A stretch of 64,000 bases of DNA from Gavia stellata (GCF_030936135.1 NC_082603.1:17638880-17702879), one strand, 5' to 3'. Counted from the stretch's first letter, positions 36,901 through 48,981 are shown. The notes: generated by a model not told the origin, from the letters alone. Made by a program: numbers and translations.

Positions 36901-39454
36901 TGAGTGCCATTATTGTAAACTCCTCCTTTCACCCGTGCCAAATTGGGGAGAATTTCATGTGTCACTTTGGCTACTCTGCCTAAGGATGGAGTAGTAGCAT
37001 ATCCAGTGACATTCCTACAATGCTTTTTAAACTGAATGCAATATAGACAAGAACCTTACATATTTGGGGAGCATGACATTTATCAGAGCTTTCATTTGGC
37101 ATTGCAATACAGTGTTGATTCAGGAACATGACTTTAATTTGCTGCTGAATTATCTTAGAGGAATCTACAACTGCTGTTTACTCACTGTAGAAATTCTAGC
37201 CTGAGAAAGTGGCTCCAACATACCAAGATCCTTTCAGCTTTGCTTACAAGAACAAGTTGAAAATGTGCGTTTGCATTGCTGTACTTATCAGCTTACATAC
37301 TAGAGTTTGCCCCCCTGCTTTTTTTTTTGACTGCTTCATCCTGCAATTTTCAACAAATAATGTTGAAAATGTAGGAGAGAGGGAGAGGAGCTTAAACATC
37401 CGTCACGATGCTATTCATGCTTAAATGGATGAGATGAGTCTAAATTGTTCGTTCTTTTTCCTCACAGCACAGAAGGGTATCTTACAAAGACTAGTCCAAA
37501 AACTCATGCTTGAAAACTTAGCGTTGCAATACTCCATTAAACCTAATTTGTAACCTTCTCTGTTCTGTTTGAATAGACAGGCGTATGGACCGCACTTGCC
37601 AAGATTGAGCAAAATTTTTTAAAACCACTGCATGTAGGACTCAATATGTCAAAAGCACACTATGAAGCAGAAATAAAGAATAAGAAGGAAGACAGAAGAG
37701 GTTGGTTAGTTGTTTTCTTTTTTTTTCTTAGCTTTGTTCATATTTAGAAACTTCAGAAAGCCTTTGGAAACAAAGAATTGGTGAGTGCTGTATAGATCAT
37801 GTTTTATTTAACTGTTGATACTATTCCAGATTTCAAATAATAATTCCGTAGTTGCTATATTTGGTATTAATAATTTTCATAATTGGTCAGAAAAATCTGA
37901 ACTTGTTTATCTCTCACATTTGTAAACGTTGTGGAAACCTGATAGAAATGTCACATGAAGATCTTCAAAGCTTGTTCTGCATTTATACTTTTGATTTTAA
38001 GGTTACACAGGAGCATCTAAGTCTCTCTGTGAATATGTAGCCCTTAGGTTTCATACTAGGTGTGGGGAGGTTAACGAGAAGAAATAATTCACGCAGCAAG
38101 TAAGTGCTCTCTTAAAGCCTGAAGGATTACATTCTGGACTTTTTTAAAATTTTGTTTTTCATCTGACACACAGAATCAGATTCTGCTGTGGGTTAAGCAG
38201 ACATATTCCACAGGGCATAAGACCTATATCTGCTTTAGGCCATCTCTGTGTATGTCAGATCCTCTGTTCCTTTGTGGTCTCCAGTATAATTAAGACAGCC
38301 CAAGGAACTTGCCTCTGCTACCAAAAATGTCAGTATGGCTTTTTGCCCCTACTCTTATGCTCTTCTGTTGTTGTAAATTATATGAGGCAGAGAAGGGGAA
38401 TTTTTCTGAAGGCAACCTGTGGATATCTTTCTAAAGGGAATTCTTTAAAATGAATCAGGAAGCTTTTTCTTTTAAGTCCGTCTTACATTTCTCTAGCCTT
38501 TGACAAAGCATAAAGAGATTTGAGTCCAGGAGAGAACATCTAACTCATAACAGTAGATGGTTTAGCCTTTTCCCCCAGTATATAATCTTTGTAAGCATTA
38601 TGTTGAATTTCAAATATGTGGTCTGAATGTAAGAGTTTTTCCCCTTAGTTTTCAGACTTGTCCTTGTAGTTTTGCCTGCTGTGAGTAATCTGCCTGAAAC
38701 AGAGAAGCCTGCAGCCTTTTCTTAATAAAATACGTATTTCATGTCTGGATTAATTAAGTCAAGCTAAAGAACCTTCTACTATCTCTCTGGATGTGGAAAT
38801 ATTAAAAACGTATCAAAAAATTACCAGATTTTGTATTTTTTCCTTTTAAGGAGCATTTTAGCTATATAAAATTGTTTTGAGTTGCAGCTATTGCCCTGTT
38901 TAGTAATGTAGTCATATGTGATATAGAAAGTGTAGAGGTAGCATCCAGCTTAAACTGTCTTCCTCTTAAGGTTCAGCACCTTCTGTCCTGTGTTTGGTCA
39001 GTCCCTAGGTTTGTGGGTTTTAAGAATTACTGTCTAGAAATGCTAATATATTAAATATTCTTTTCATTCTGAAAGTTGGGTGAAACAGCAGCCTGATCTC
39101 TGGTTGGTTTTTTTCTTCTACAGAGGCACACAGTTCTAACACAGTTTGTTCTGTAACTGTTAGTGGGGAAAAGATGCCTGCCATGACTACTGAAATGCAG
39201 CTTCAGGTGGGTTTGCATTTCCTTCAAAGTTATCCAGAAGTATTGAAATTTTCGTTTCAATCTGGAGACAAACATACATGTACGGTGGGTAGAAAAATAG
39301 AAAAATCTTGTAACAAAAATAACATTAATCTCTTTTGTCATTTCAGGTTTTACACTCAGCTCTCTTCACGTTTGATTTAATAGAAAGTGTTCTAGCTCGA
39401 GTAGAAGAACTCATTGAAGTGAAAATAAAAGCTGTAATGGATGAAAATAGTTAG
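18996..39454 (+). CDS. GLMN: GLMN, glomulin (FKBP-associated, RBX1-binding cullin-RING ligase inhibitor), complete
   Basis: Eighteen coding exons join in frame to 1794 nt (597 residues; human 594): 18996-19034, 19534-19659, 21077-21196, 22005-22113, 23380-23626, 24122-24221, 27379-27566, 28060-28113, 29057-29087, 29448-29537, 30089-30130, 30209-30282, 30600-30684, 32865-32974, 34087-34150, 37577-37700, 39124-39206 and 39347-39454. All borders are GT/AG. The product begins MAVDELHAIIQRC. Blocks nearly identical to human glomulin include NEKNKVIIKNMGWNL, LCNPKELLLGLLE, LPEGAETDLLQNSDRIMASL, LNMSKAHYEAEIKN and LHSALFTFDLIESVLARVEE. Family knowledge: this all-helical, HEAT-like cytosolic protein binds FKBP12 and the RING of RBX1, blocking E2 access to cullin-RING ligases; human loss of function causes glomuvenous malformations. 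Its C-terminal half, the RBX1-binding part, is best conserved here. The exon 17 donor, counting coding exon 18996-19034 as exon 2 (at 37701, GTTGGT), is weak. No frame-breaking change is seen. Confidence 0.97.
19972..20494 (+). mobile_element. Solo LTR of an avian endogenous retrovirus, sense orientation (copy A)
   Basis: The element lies in GLMN intron 3 (19660-21076). It starts TGTACTGGGTCTGGCTGG and ends GTCAACCCACCACA, giving the TG...CA ends of an LTR, and it is flanked by an imperfect 5-bp repeat (GATGG left, GGTGG right). Its body has the features of a very common bird LTR family: the block CTGGGACAGCTGACC, a run towards the ATTCCACACCATGTAACATCATG segment, and a TTATTAAA poly(A)-signal-like site about 130 bp before the end. 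No gag, pol or env sequence is present beside it, so it is a solo LTR. The family name is left open; a related inverted copy is at 25000-25542. Confidence 0.85.
22977..23040 (+). repeat. 32-bp tandem duplication in GLMN intron 5
   Basis: Two adjacent 32-bp units (22977-23008 and 23009-23040) share the block CCAGATCAGGTAAATGAATA and differ at one base (cagattt against cagtttt). Each unit contains a donor-like CAGGTAAAT. It lies between GLMN exons 22005-22113 and 23380-23626. Confidence 0.9.
25000..25542 (-). mobile_element. Solo LTR of the same avian endogenous retrovirus family, antisense (copy B)
   Basis: The element lies in GLMN intron 7 (24222-27378). Read on the plus strand it starts TGTAGTAGCTTGACCCC and ends AGACCCAGTACA, the reverse of copy A. 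Matching blocks in reverse complement include CAGCTGTCCCAGCTGTGTCC (about 25323-25342), the GGTATGGAATATCTCTTT stretch and GGCCTTGACGCTCTG. A poor 5-bp duplication flanks it (CCACA left, CCAAA right). Internal A and C runs are longer than in copy A, so the two have diverged. No internal viral genes adjoin it. Confidence 0.85.
34151..37576 (+). other. GLMN intron 16, longest intron of the gene
   Basis: This 3.4-kb intron lies between the exon ending DNQ (34150) and the exon starting TGVW (37577). The only content I recognise is a CR1 3'-end fragment at about 35565-35671 and a short TAA-type microsatellite near 36017. The other GLMN introns over 300 bp (for example 28114-29056, 30685-32864, 32975-34086 and 37701-39123) show nothing beyond AT-rich intron sequence. 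Confidence 0.65.
35565..35671 (+). mobile_element. CR1 LINE 3'-end fragment
   Basis: The sequence CTACTCATTGCAGGGGGATT, followed by AGACTAGGTGATATTAAAGG and TCCCTTCCAACCCAAACTAT, is the characteristic 3' end of avian CR1 elements in sense orientation. It is a short, 5'-truncated copy in GLMN intron 16. Confidence 0.85.
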
Positions 39455-40360
39455 GTCAGCTGAAGTATTTGAATTAACATACTTATAAGATCATTTTGAC
39501 TATGAGACTTTAGTTGAAAAGGAGGCTACTAACCTTTAAATAAGCGCAATTTAGAGTGGCCTCTAGAGGAATTGCAAATGCTGCTCTTCATATGTCTTGC
39601 TGCTGTTCTTTTTTATTTTCTTTTGCTAATGTTGTATGCAATTCACAGAGATGGCCTATTTACTAAACTACTCCTCTTCAGAATTTGATGCTTTTTCTTA
39701 AGTTTAGAAACTAAAAACAAGGGGTTCTTTTTTGTTCTTATGCTGTGGCAAGGAGGTAGGGTTGTCCATTTATTTTTCTGTTCATTTTCAAAATTTGATA
39801 CATAATAGTTTGACTGGTGTTGTGAATTACAAAGATTTTTTATAAAGTGACTGGAGAACCATTAATTATAAAGCACTGTTTAAGCGCAAGATATTTTTAT
39901 TACCACTTTTTAATGTTGACAAACAAGCTTCTGTATTTACAAACAGAACTGTAAGCTATAGATAGGTAATAGTAGAAACACAATGGCAAACAAAATCACG
40001 TTTAAAGAAGAACACATCAACTTTGAGCCAAATAAGATGTTAAAACTTAGTAACACAACAGGTAACACTTTATGTTTTAAAAAAACACTGTATAAGATTT
40101 CATACATATACCTGTTAATGCATGGGAAACCTGTATTTTAGAATCGTTTTGATCATCCTTATCTTTAATCATAAAGTTTCCCTTAAGATATATTAAATAT
40201 TTTGGGAAATTATTGTAAACAGATGAGCTCATAAGTTCAGAATCAAGTAAAAAATAAGGATGGCTTTTCTATGGTGCAGTTAAACCACTTTTTTTCTTAG
40301 AATGCACATTTGGTATATAATGAATGCTATTTTTCACTGTATAGTTATTTAATGTAAGTT

Positions 40361-40366
40361 TTTATT
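40361..40366 (-). terminator. Candidate SPO16 polyadenylation signal (AATAAA on minus strand)
   Basis: The plus-strand TTTATT reads AATAAA on the minus strand, about 120 bp after the SPO16 stop codon. If used, the SPO16 3' UTR would overlap the GLMN 3' UTR by about 100 bp or more. Other TTTATT strings further left (for example 39896-39901) are alternatives. Confidence 0.45.
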
Positions 40367-40461
40367 CCAAATGCATAAGTTGTATATACAGCCTTTTGAA
40401 ATGTAACTGTATTCTTAAGAACATTCTATATTTTGTTTAAAATGTAGCCAGTCTATTTATG

Positions 40462-40467
40462 AATAAA
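40462..40467 (+). terminator. Candidate GLMN polyadenylation signal AATAAA
   Basis: AATAAA lies about 1 kb after the GLMN stop codon (39452-39454) and is the only canonical signal I found in that stretch on the plus strand. Cleavage 10-30 bp downstream would fall at about 40477-40497, at or within the last codons of the convergent SPO16 gene (stop codon 40484-40486). Confidence 0.6.
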
Positions 40468-40483
40468 AACCCCAAATAGTAAA

Positions 40484-43400
40484 TTAATTACAATGCAGCT
40501 GGTACTCCTGAAGCATCTTCCAAACGGGACTGTTTTCTATTATTTGGGCTTTTGTCATTGCCATTTTGTAACGAATATCATCTGCTTGTGGCTTAGAAGT
40601 TACCTTAGAGGAAAGAAAAATATTATGAGTAGGACACAGTAACTCTTAGGTAATAGAATATTCAACATCTTATTTTTCAAATAGTACAAATGTAAAATTA
40701 CTCAGCAGTGAAATTTGAATCATGTTTTCTGAAGTAGATATTCAGGAATGATGTACACAGAGGTGATTTGATGTATCCCTTCAGGTGCAAGACCAGTCCT
40801 GCCAGCATTGCGTCTGATTATCTGGGTAGTATTTCAACAGAAGTTGGGTATGGTAGCTCAGGATTAATTGGATGGTATTGTTCCCTTGGCCATGTCTGTT
40901 AACCTGGGGCAAAAAAAGTTCATTTTTTAGGCCCTATACCAGTTAGGGATTCGCTGGCAAAAGATGAGCTCATTGAACTGGCTTTGTACTGCATCAGTAA
41001 GAAATAATGTAATGGCAACCAATAGATTTTGTGGTATATACTATCAGCACTGCTTATGGGGCTTTTTTGTTGAAAACTGGTGTAAACATTCTGAACAAGT
41101 AGAAAAGCAAATTCAAGTTTATAGGATCAGCATTAACCTAAAAGCTTTTAAGATTACTGCTGTATTAAGAGACTGGGCCAGACATCAGTAGATTCCGTAA
41201 AAAGTTTAAGTACAATGTTCAACATTTGTAATAAGTATTTAACAGCTTTTGCCATATAGTAAGTGAGATGTAGCTTATACACTTTTAAAATGACAAATAC
41301 TCTGAATAGGTTAATGCTTATTATTTTGAGATGCCCACTTCAGCAAAGGATAAAGTATAAATTCATATTTGATTCCTAACATATCATTCAACCTTCTCTT
41401 TTTATTTTCGGTACATGGGATGCTGCTAGTACTGTTAAAGTTAGTATCTAAATTAGAATTTTCATAGAAAAATGTTCTTTAAAGAGGTTCAGTAAATAGA
41501 TTTAATTAATAATGTGTTGATGCATGCAGGATATGTTGCACATACTAGTATATTATTTCTACAGCTTAATGAGTGTAACTTATCTGTGTATGTGCATCAT
41601 TAAAAATCCACAAGTAACTAGCGTTTTCAGATTGGCATTTTTACTTTAAGTTGAAGTCATTAGACTTCATAATGAGTACTCGGCTCTGGTGAGGCCGCAC
41701 CTCGAATACTGTGTTCAGTTTTGGGCCCCTCACTACAAGAAGGACATTGAGGTGCTGGAGCGTGTCCAGAGAAGGGCGACGAAGCTGGTGAGGGGTCTGG
41801 AACACAAGTCTTATGAGGAGCGGCTGAGGGAGCTGGGGTTGTTTAGCCTGGAGAAGAGGAGGCTGAGGGGAGACCTTATCGCTCTCTACAACTACCTGAA
41901 AGGGGGTTGCAGAGAGGTGGGTGTTGGTCTCTTCTCCCAAGTGACTAGTGACAGGACTAGAGGAAATGGCCTCAAGTTGCGACAGGGGAGGTTCAGGCTA
42001 GACATTAGGAAAAAGTTCTTTACTGAGAGAGTGGTGAAACACTGGAATAGGCTGCCCAGGGAGGTGGTAGAGTCACCCTCCCTGGAGGTATTCAAGGAGC
42101 GTGTGGATGTGGCATTGTGGGATGTAGCTTGATGGACATGGTGCTGTGTGGTGTTGGGTGGGTTGTGGCTTGTTATTGTTATTGTTGTTGTGTGGCGTGG
42201 GTTTTGTGGTGGTTTTTTTTTTTTTGGTGGGTTTTTTTGGTGTTGGGTTTTTTTTTTTTTTTTTCTTTTTTTTTTCAGGTTGGACTCGATGATCTTATAG
42301 GTCTTTTCCAACCGTACTGATTCTGTGATTCTGTGATTCTGTGATTACATATTTATATCTCATGCTGGTTCTGCACTAGTAAATTGAAGTGAAGACACCT
42401 TTACTTAACAGTGGTAAATAAGAGCTGAATTAGCTCTTAAATATCTAATTTATCTTTTAAAGTTACCTTTAACAATAATTTAAAGACTCAGCTAAAGCAT
42501 CAGAGTAATGGTTCTACCTCAATGTATTACATGGATTGTGGTCAATATGACCCAAAAAGTTCATTAAGGAAAAATAAATATTTTGTAGTTCTTGGCTTTC
42601 CATGGCTAATATACTTCTGAAGAATATTTTTAAGTATATGCAACCAGACTTACCTTAGCTATAGTTAGCATTAACTTAACAGTTTCAGCAGTATTATGAA
42701 CTGGTATTATACGTAAATTACTGCCCAGGAATCTGCACATCAAAATAAATTAATGTTAAGGTTACTTTTAGAATGCACATTTCGGTTGTTATACCATAGA
42801 ATTCAAAAAGCACTCCCACATGATGTAGACAACTTCTGAGTGTGCCTTCACCACAAGTACATAGAAGATTGCTTTTATCTTTAAAGGCAACTGGAGAGTT
42901 CATGCTGTTTGTATAGCCATCTGTGCCATTTCTGTACCACTTATTTAGGTGGGATTTGGAAGGGCTCATTTCTTTTTCTAGGGCTCTCTGACAATCAGTC
43001 AATCAACACTTCAGCATGTGTATATTCAGAGAGAACTAAACCCTCTTCTGCTATATTGTTGAAGAGTGTCTGTTCTCAGTGCCAGTAAAAAAATGTTTGG
43101 TTTTTTTTATGGATTTGGAAGAACACAGGAAAGTATCTAAAAACACTGTGCTAAAAAGACTTCAGAATTTTAACTAAGTCATTGTAGTGTACTATCTAAA
43201 TATAGCAATCTATGTCAGATGCTATTAAGATAATGGAATAACTCTGCTAAGAATTTAATGTAAAGACTTGTTAATTCAAATAATTTAACCTAAAATTCAT
43301 TCACTTTCTATAAATAATGTTATTCATATGCATTCATTCTTGAGAATGGAACCTGAAGATATAAAATACTAGCATCAGTTATTATTCAATGCAGTCATGG

Positions 43401-46400
43401 AAGAGGGAGAGATCAAAGCTTAGGCAAGCACAGAGCCTTTCCTTAAGACTTGTATCTTCGCTGTGTTGTAACAGTGACAACAAAGTTAGCATTGCTGCTG
43501 TTTTTCTGTTGTAGAGCTAAAACGTGGTAGGGACTTAACAATAAAGAATGAGGAATTTTAAATAATCAAAAATGTAATCCAAACAAAGTGCCCAGCTGCT
43601 CAGTTGTATACTCCCCGGGACCTCCTGGTGTGACTACCATCTGTTCTTCCCCTCAATCTGTTTGATGACTTGGACTCATTCACAGTAAGGCCCACACTGG
43701 TTAGGTACCTGATCTGAACTTGGCTGCCCATTCTTTTAATTAGCAAAAATAAATGTTATAGGCAGTGTCCTTCCCTAAGAATAGGTACTCAGGTCACTGT
43801 TGACTTTTGCCAAAATCTGATGCAGAAACTGTGGTTTGATTTACTTTTAGGGGATTAGGGAAATAAATAGATGCAACTTTGCTAATACTATCAATGGGCT
43901 AAGTGAAGTATGAATGAACAAAATGCAACAAAAAACCAATTACATGTACTTACCTAAGGCCATGAAAATCCTGTTTCTATCAATAATTTTGCTTCCAACT
44001 GCAGCAAGTCTAAATTTAGTTTGTATTTTACTAGTTTGATCAACAGGCAGGCTCCTGGCCATTAGAACACAAGGCTAGTCTTTTCTCCAAGGTGTTTAAA
44101 AATTACCATATGGATTTACTGAGGATATTAGTGGAATGCTCATTTGAGCTGTGATGATAAAGATTGCTTTTTCTTCCCCTTACTCCATGATATACACAAC
44201 CCTGCATAAAGTGTTCATGGTGTTGAACAACAATCCTATAATATTCTTGTTAATAATAAACAAAAATTATTCTTCCCAATTGCAACAAAACCATAGAAAC
44301 AGTAATACAGGAAGACCTGAAAATAGCAGGGGACTTTTGTTTTTTAACAAATCCAGCAAGTGACTGGGTAGTTTGAGAGAATACGGCACAAGTTGCAACC
44401 CCACCAATGCAATAGCTCAGTCCGTGATTTACAGACCATAGCAGAACTCCAGGCTGCCAGGTAGTAACGAAGTACATGCATCTAAAATATAATTGTGCCT
44501 CGTCAACATCAATTTGGTATGGCTTGCAATGACAAAACTATTATTTTTATTTGAATAAAATTACTGACCTGCCAAATGGAATACAGTTTCAAAACATCAC
44601 ATTTGTTAGTGATCAACGTGTACAAAATCCGTTGCACATCACCACAAAGTAGACTGAGAATTAGCATTGCCATCAGCTGAATAACATGTTCTTGCTGAAT
44701 GGTGGCAGAGCTTTTAAGACCTCTCATGAAAATTTATGGAATTTTCACAAATGGGTAATAGATTTCCTACATTTCATCCCATATACTCTGCTACTCATCA
44801 ACATTTGGCAGTGTGCCCAGGATTTAACAAGACTGATGCTAGTTTCAAGGAGGTAAAGATCAAAGACTCCATTAGAATAGTCACTTCTTTGATGTCAAGA
44901 GTGAAAATCAACTGCAGTTAGGGCTACTGCACCTACCAGGAAATAGTTTTGACTACAAGTATGGAGCACAATCTGATAACTGTTGTCAGCAGGTACGTAC
45001 TGAAACATGCAAGTTTTCAGGCTTCATTAGAAATCACAGATAAAGTTTGAAACAAACCAGTTCTATTGTCCAGTTTTATACTTTTGGTGTAAAATAACAT
45101 TGATTATTTTGATGATTTCAGCTCTGTATAACAGACACTGTTCCAAGTAAAAGCTGATAAAGAATCTGTACTTTACAATGAAGTCTCCTCTCACAAAGGA
45201 AACTTGCCTGTTCCATTTTGAAAATGACCATGAAAAGATGCTGACAGAGCTAAGAAAATTGCCTAATTTTCCAGTTCAAGAGAAAACTTTAAAAGTAATT
45301 ATATTACATAGCCCTAAAGTGATTGAAAGGGATGTTGTTTGCTATGTTTTGAGGAACATCCCCTTTTGTTACCTATGACATGTCAGATTCACCATTAATA
45401 AATATATGCTTAAATAATTTTCCAGTGCATTAGCAAAATAAAATTCATATTCCTGAAAATAATTCCTAAATTAACATTCCCTAATCTAGGACTGTTACTT
45501 CATTTCTTCTTAGCAATAAAAATTTTGGTTTGATGTTGAAATCATACCTTCTCTGAATCCTGAACATGACATTCCATTCTTCTGGTCCATGAAGAGCAGC
45601 TGACAAAACCAAAAAACTGTTCCGATGAATGTTTATGAACTTCTGAATTCTTTTGAAAAACTGTTCTTCCTCTGTCATAAGCAAGTCCTGAGCGTCTGAC
45701 AGTATAAATGCAACACCTATTGAAGAAATTGATATAAATGTATATGTCATGGCAGTAACATGATTAAGTTCTCACCACAAACCAGGAAGCAGAATTCAAA
45801 CGCTAGTTTAAAAGGCAATGGAACAAAACACGTGAATTTATTTACACATCTTGACAGTGAAATGCAATCATGAGAATTGGCCAGTGATGGCTAGTATTTT
45901 TAAGATAAAACTACAAATAACTCAGAGGTTATTTTTGACCATAACATCAAAGAAACCCAACTGTTCAATCCACTCAAAAGTACAGACATCTAAATGCCTC
46001 TGAAAGCACATGCTTCAGGAACAAGCAACTGCAATAATGGAATGAATTTAGGGCAAATGCAAAGACTGATTGAAGAGCTCTGCAAGTCCCATTTCTAAAT
46101 GGGATAAACACACCTGTAACATCTTAAAAGTAAGCTAAACTGTCTATCATGAAAAATGAAATTATAACCCTGTCAACTAAGTTATTCTGAAAGGGAATGT
46201 TAAGAAGGCTGAAGTTTAGGAGGCTTAACAATTCGGGATACGGAAGACTAGGCTAATGTGTGCCTTGTTAATCTTTTTAGTTCAGGAAAGCTTCAGCTTA
46301 AGGATCTCATCTACCTGTCTAAAGCATCTTCTGCTCTAAAAAGGAAGGATAGATATTTCATGTTTGCAGTTTCAGTGATTTCCTAATCAAACCTGCTCAA

Positions 46401-48981
46401 AGAATCCTTGCCCTAAATCCTCTGCTACCACCAGGTCTGCAAACTCAACTTGGAAGATTAAAGCCAAGGGTCTTGGTTCACTCTTGTCTTTACAGCCACG
46501 AATACTAAAAATCTTCATGGCTGTCTTGCATGTTAGTGGCACTTAACATGTTTGCTCAGTTATAACAAGAATTTACTAAACAGTTCAGCTGATGATCCCC
46601 AAATCTAATGTAGCTGTTCCACAAGACATCTAAAAAAAGTAAAAAACAATGAAAATGTTTCATTGTCAAAGTTCGCTGCTCCACCCTCTGATTTATGTGC
46701 AATCACAGCACAGCTCCTTCCACTATTGCATGACATTCCAACAAGGCAGCTTTTATTCAGTTTAGTGTAGCCTACAACAGGGCCTGATCTTGCACCTCAC
46801 TACAGCTTATGAGCTTAAAAACATAAACTTCAGAATACCGTACCAGAAAGAGAAAAAATCACGGATCCAATTTCCACTGATTCTGAATATCGAACTCGGT
46901 GTTGTTGCCTCTGTAGAATTGTAGAAATTTCATGATTCTAAATAAGTTTTAAAAGGTTATTTTTAAAATATGTTTTCAGCCAACAAGTTAGACAGACAGA
47001 AATATTCTTAAAGCATTGTCTGAACCATTATAGATAGAACTTTAGCATTGTTGTTTAAAAAATATCTTTTATTCCACTTGCAATAAAAAAGTAATAAAAT
47101 GTTAAATAAACTTTTTCAGTTAATGACATTATGAAATATTTGCATTGGAAGTTATAGAACATTGAATGACAATTTTGTATGTATACATTCAGTTTGCCAC
47201 AGGAAACTCTTGCATAATACATAAAGAAGCTCAAACATTTTACAGTCTATTTTTGTACGATGTGCTAAAGGAGGATTTGCAGAAGTGAGGAACATGCAGT
47301 AGTGTGTTTATATGACTCCGGTTAATTAGGCTGCATTATTTTCACAGATGTCAGCATTTCATTTGGAAGATAGTTCAGAAAATCTGTATGGGACGTGATT
47401 TTCTTCAAAGCTTTTTGACACAATGCAATCCACTCAGGAAAACTAGGACATAGCAGTATGCAACATAATCATCTACAGAATGGAGTGGGTTTGGATACAT
47501 TTTTCAGCCTGCAAAAAGCATTTCTGCAATATGTTCTACAGAAGCTGCTCAAACACACACATTTTAAAGATTAAATCTCTGAATTCTTGTTAGCTAATAA
47601 CAAGTTCTTTAACCTACCCATTTAAAATGTAGCCAACCTGCCTATATAGGGAAGTGTCGACATTTAGCGGACCAGTACAAAATAAAGTCATGATAGCAAA
47701 CAAACTCTGAAGGAGACAGTAACAAAAAATGTTACGCTTCCAATTGGTCTGGAAAGGGAACACTCAATGACAGCTGCTTATGAGGTATAACTACAATTTT
47801 GGAAAAACTCTGCTTCAAAGCCACTGCTCACAGTGAATTACTTAATGCACAAATATTTTAAATAACAGCTGTAAGAAAAAGACAGATGCACAGGGAAAAG
47901 AGAACACTCATAACCAGAACTGATACAAAGCAATGCCTTTGCAAAAGAAAAGCCATCTTAGATTTGTATTCAGCTATTTCCATATCTTTGCTCACTGGGA
48001 GTCCTTACCGACAGCAGCAGTTTTGAATAGAGCTGGGGCTCTTATTAATAGGAGTGAGTTATGCTGGAATAGCTGATGAGATCACTGCCCTCCAATACCT
48101 CTCACTGTATTGCGATGCAAAGTTGCTCTTGAAGCAGTTCCCAAACTGGAACAGTTTACAGGCTGTCATTCCAAGACAAGCAGGCAAATAAGGACAGGCT
48201 TTAAACTGAGGTGATTCAGAAATTACTTCAACACCATTTACCCATTTATACAGCAGAGATGGGGTGATAACCTTGTCAGCCAAGCTAGCATAAGATATCC
48301 TTGCTTGTGAATCAAAGCTCTCCTGCCTCTCAATTCTCTCCAGCTGGCATGAAATTGGTCTCAGCTGTGGGAACTAATTATCAGCTCCTTGACATACCCT
48401 TTCACTTTACTGAGGAACACAGTGCAGGCTTCTGATATTAACAGATAGAAACATACATCAGTATCGCCAAGAGTCACTATTTGAAACTGAATGGTACACT
48501 TACTGAGTAACAGTCTACCCCAATGTTGATACTGTACAGTAGAAAATAAAGTGTTTAGGGTTAAATTCAGAAATTATTAAAAACATTTCTGATGGAATTA
48601 TTCATAGTGCTAATTGAAAGCTGCATCAGTGCAGTACAAAAATGATGAGTCAGGAGCACAATCCTAAAGCAGTATAACTCAGAATAGTAGGTGGCAAGAA
48701 TACTACAGAAGTAGCTAGGAGAAAAAACACCCACACAGAGAAAAGAACCAGTACTATAGTAGAAGCAACTTCAGACTAATGTCACTGTTTTATCCTCAAA
48801 AAACTATATTAATTGACATTGCATAAAACATTTCCACATATAGAATACAGGAAATGCTTCTTTCAGCGTTTCTTAGTGAGTCAGATGTTGCTCTTGACAA
48901 TTGGTATTGTACCTGCAGAGCTGTACTCATAATAACTGTTGTTATCCATCTTGACTGTTCCTGCCCACCACTTTCTGTCAT
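40484..48981 (-). CDS. C1orf146: SPO16 (C1orf146), meiotic crossover factor, complete coding sequence
   Basis: Five coding exons on the minus strand join in frame to 531 nt (176 residues; human 180): 48913-48981, 46844-46937, 45548-45716, 42654-42732 and 40484-40603, all GT/AG. The product begins [20 protein letters not shown]. It contains the blocks [40 protein letters not shown] (almost identical to human) and [19 protein letters not shown], and ends QEYQLHCN. The start is well set: an in-frame TAA lies five codons upstream. Family knowledge: SPO16 is an ERCC1/XPF-like helix-hairpin-helix protein that pairs with SHOC1 in the ZZS complex on recombination intermediates, promoting synapsis and crossovers in meiotic nuclei. 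Expression is expected in germ cells. It converges with GLMN. Confidence 0.94.
41675..42346 (+). mobile_element. 5'-truncated CR1 LINE with long ORF2 C-terminal frame
   Basis: The element encodes an uninterrupted 147-codon frame (41689-42132) with the CR1 ORF2 C-terminal signature: [20 protein letters not shown], then [20 protein letters not shown] and [20 protein letters not shown]. It ends with the CR1 3' UTR (GGTTGGACTCGATGATCTTA, about 42278-42297) and three ATTCTGTG units (42320-42343), the hallmark of this LINE family. It is antisense to SPO16, in the intron between 40603 and 42654. The open frame suggests a fairly young insertion. Between the ORF end and the 3' UTR lies an abnormal T/G-rich tract. 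Confidence 0.95.
42133..42277 (+). repeat. T/G-rich low-complexity expansion within the CR1 3' UTR
   Basis: The roughly 145 bp after the CR1 ORF stop are almost only T and G (GTT, GTG and TGGG words), including T runs of 11 and 18 bases near 42213 and 42246. In ordinary CR1 copies this part of the 3' UTR is a short GGTTGG-like link, so it appears to have expanded. Confidence 0.8.

Larger units (their letters stand above)
40604..48912 (-). other. SPO16 introns, otherwise gene-free
   Basis: The four introns are 40604-42653, 42733-45547, 45717-46843 and 46938-48912. Apart from the CR1 element in the first of these, I saw nothing but AT-rich intron sequence. A 66-codon plus-strand frame at 45178-45378 has no recognisable family. 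Confidence 0.65.

Noticed and set aside
41641-41940. Minus-strand open frame overlapping the CR1 copy
   Set aside because: It is the antisense shadow of the CR1 ORF2 frame.
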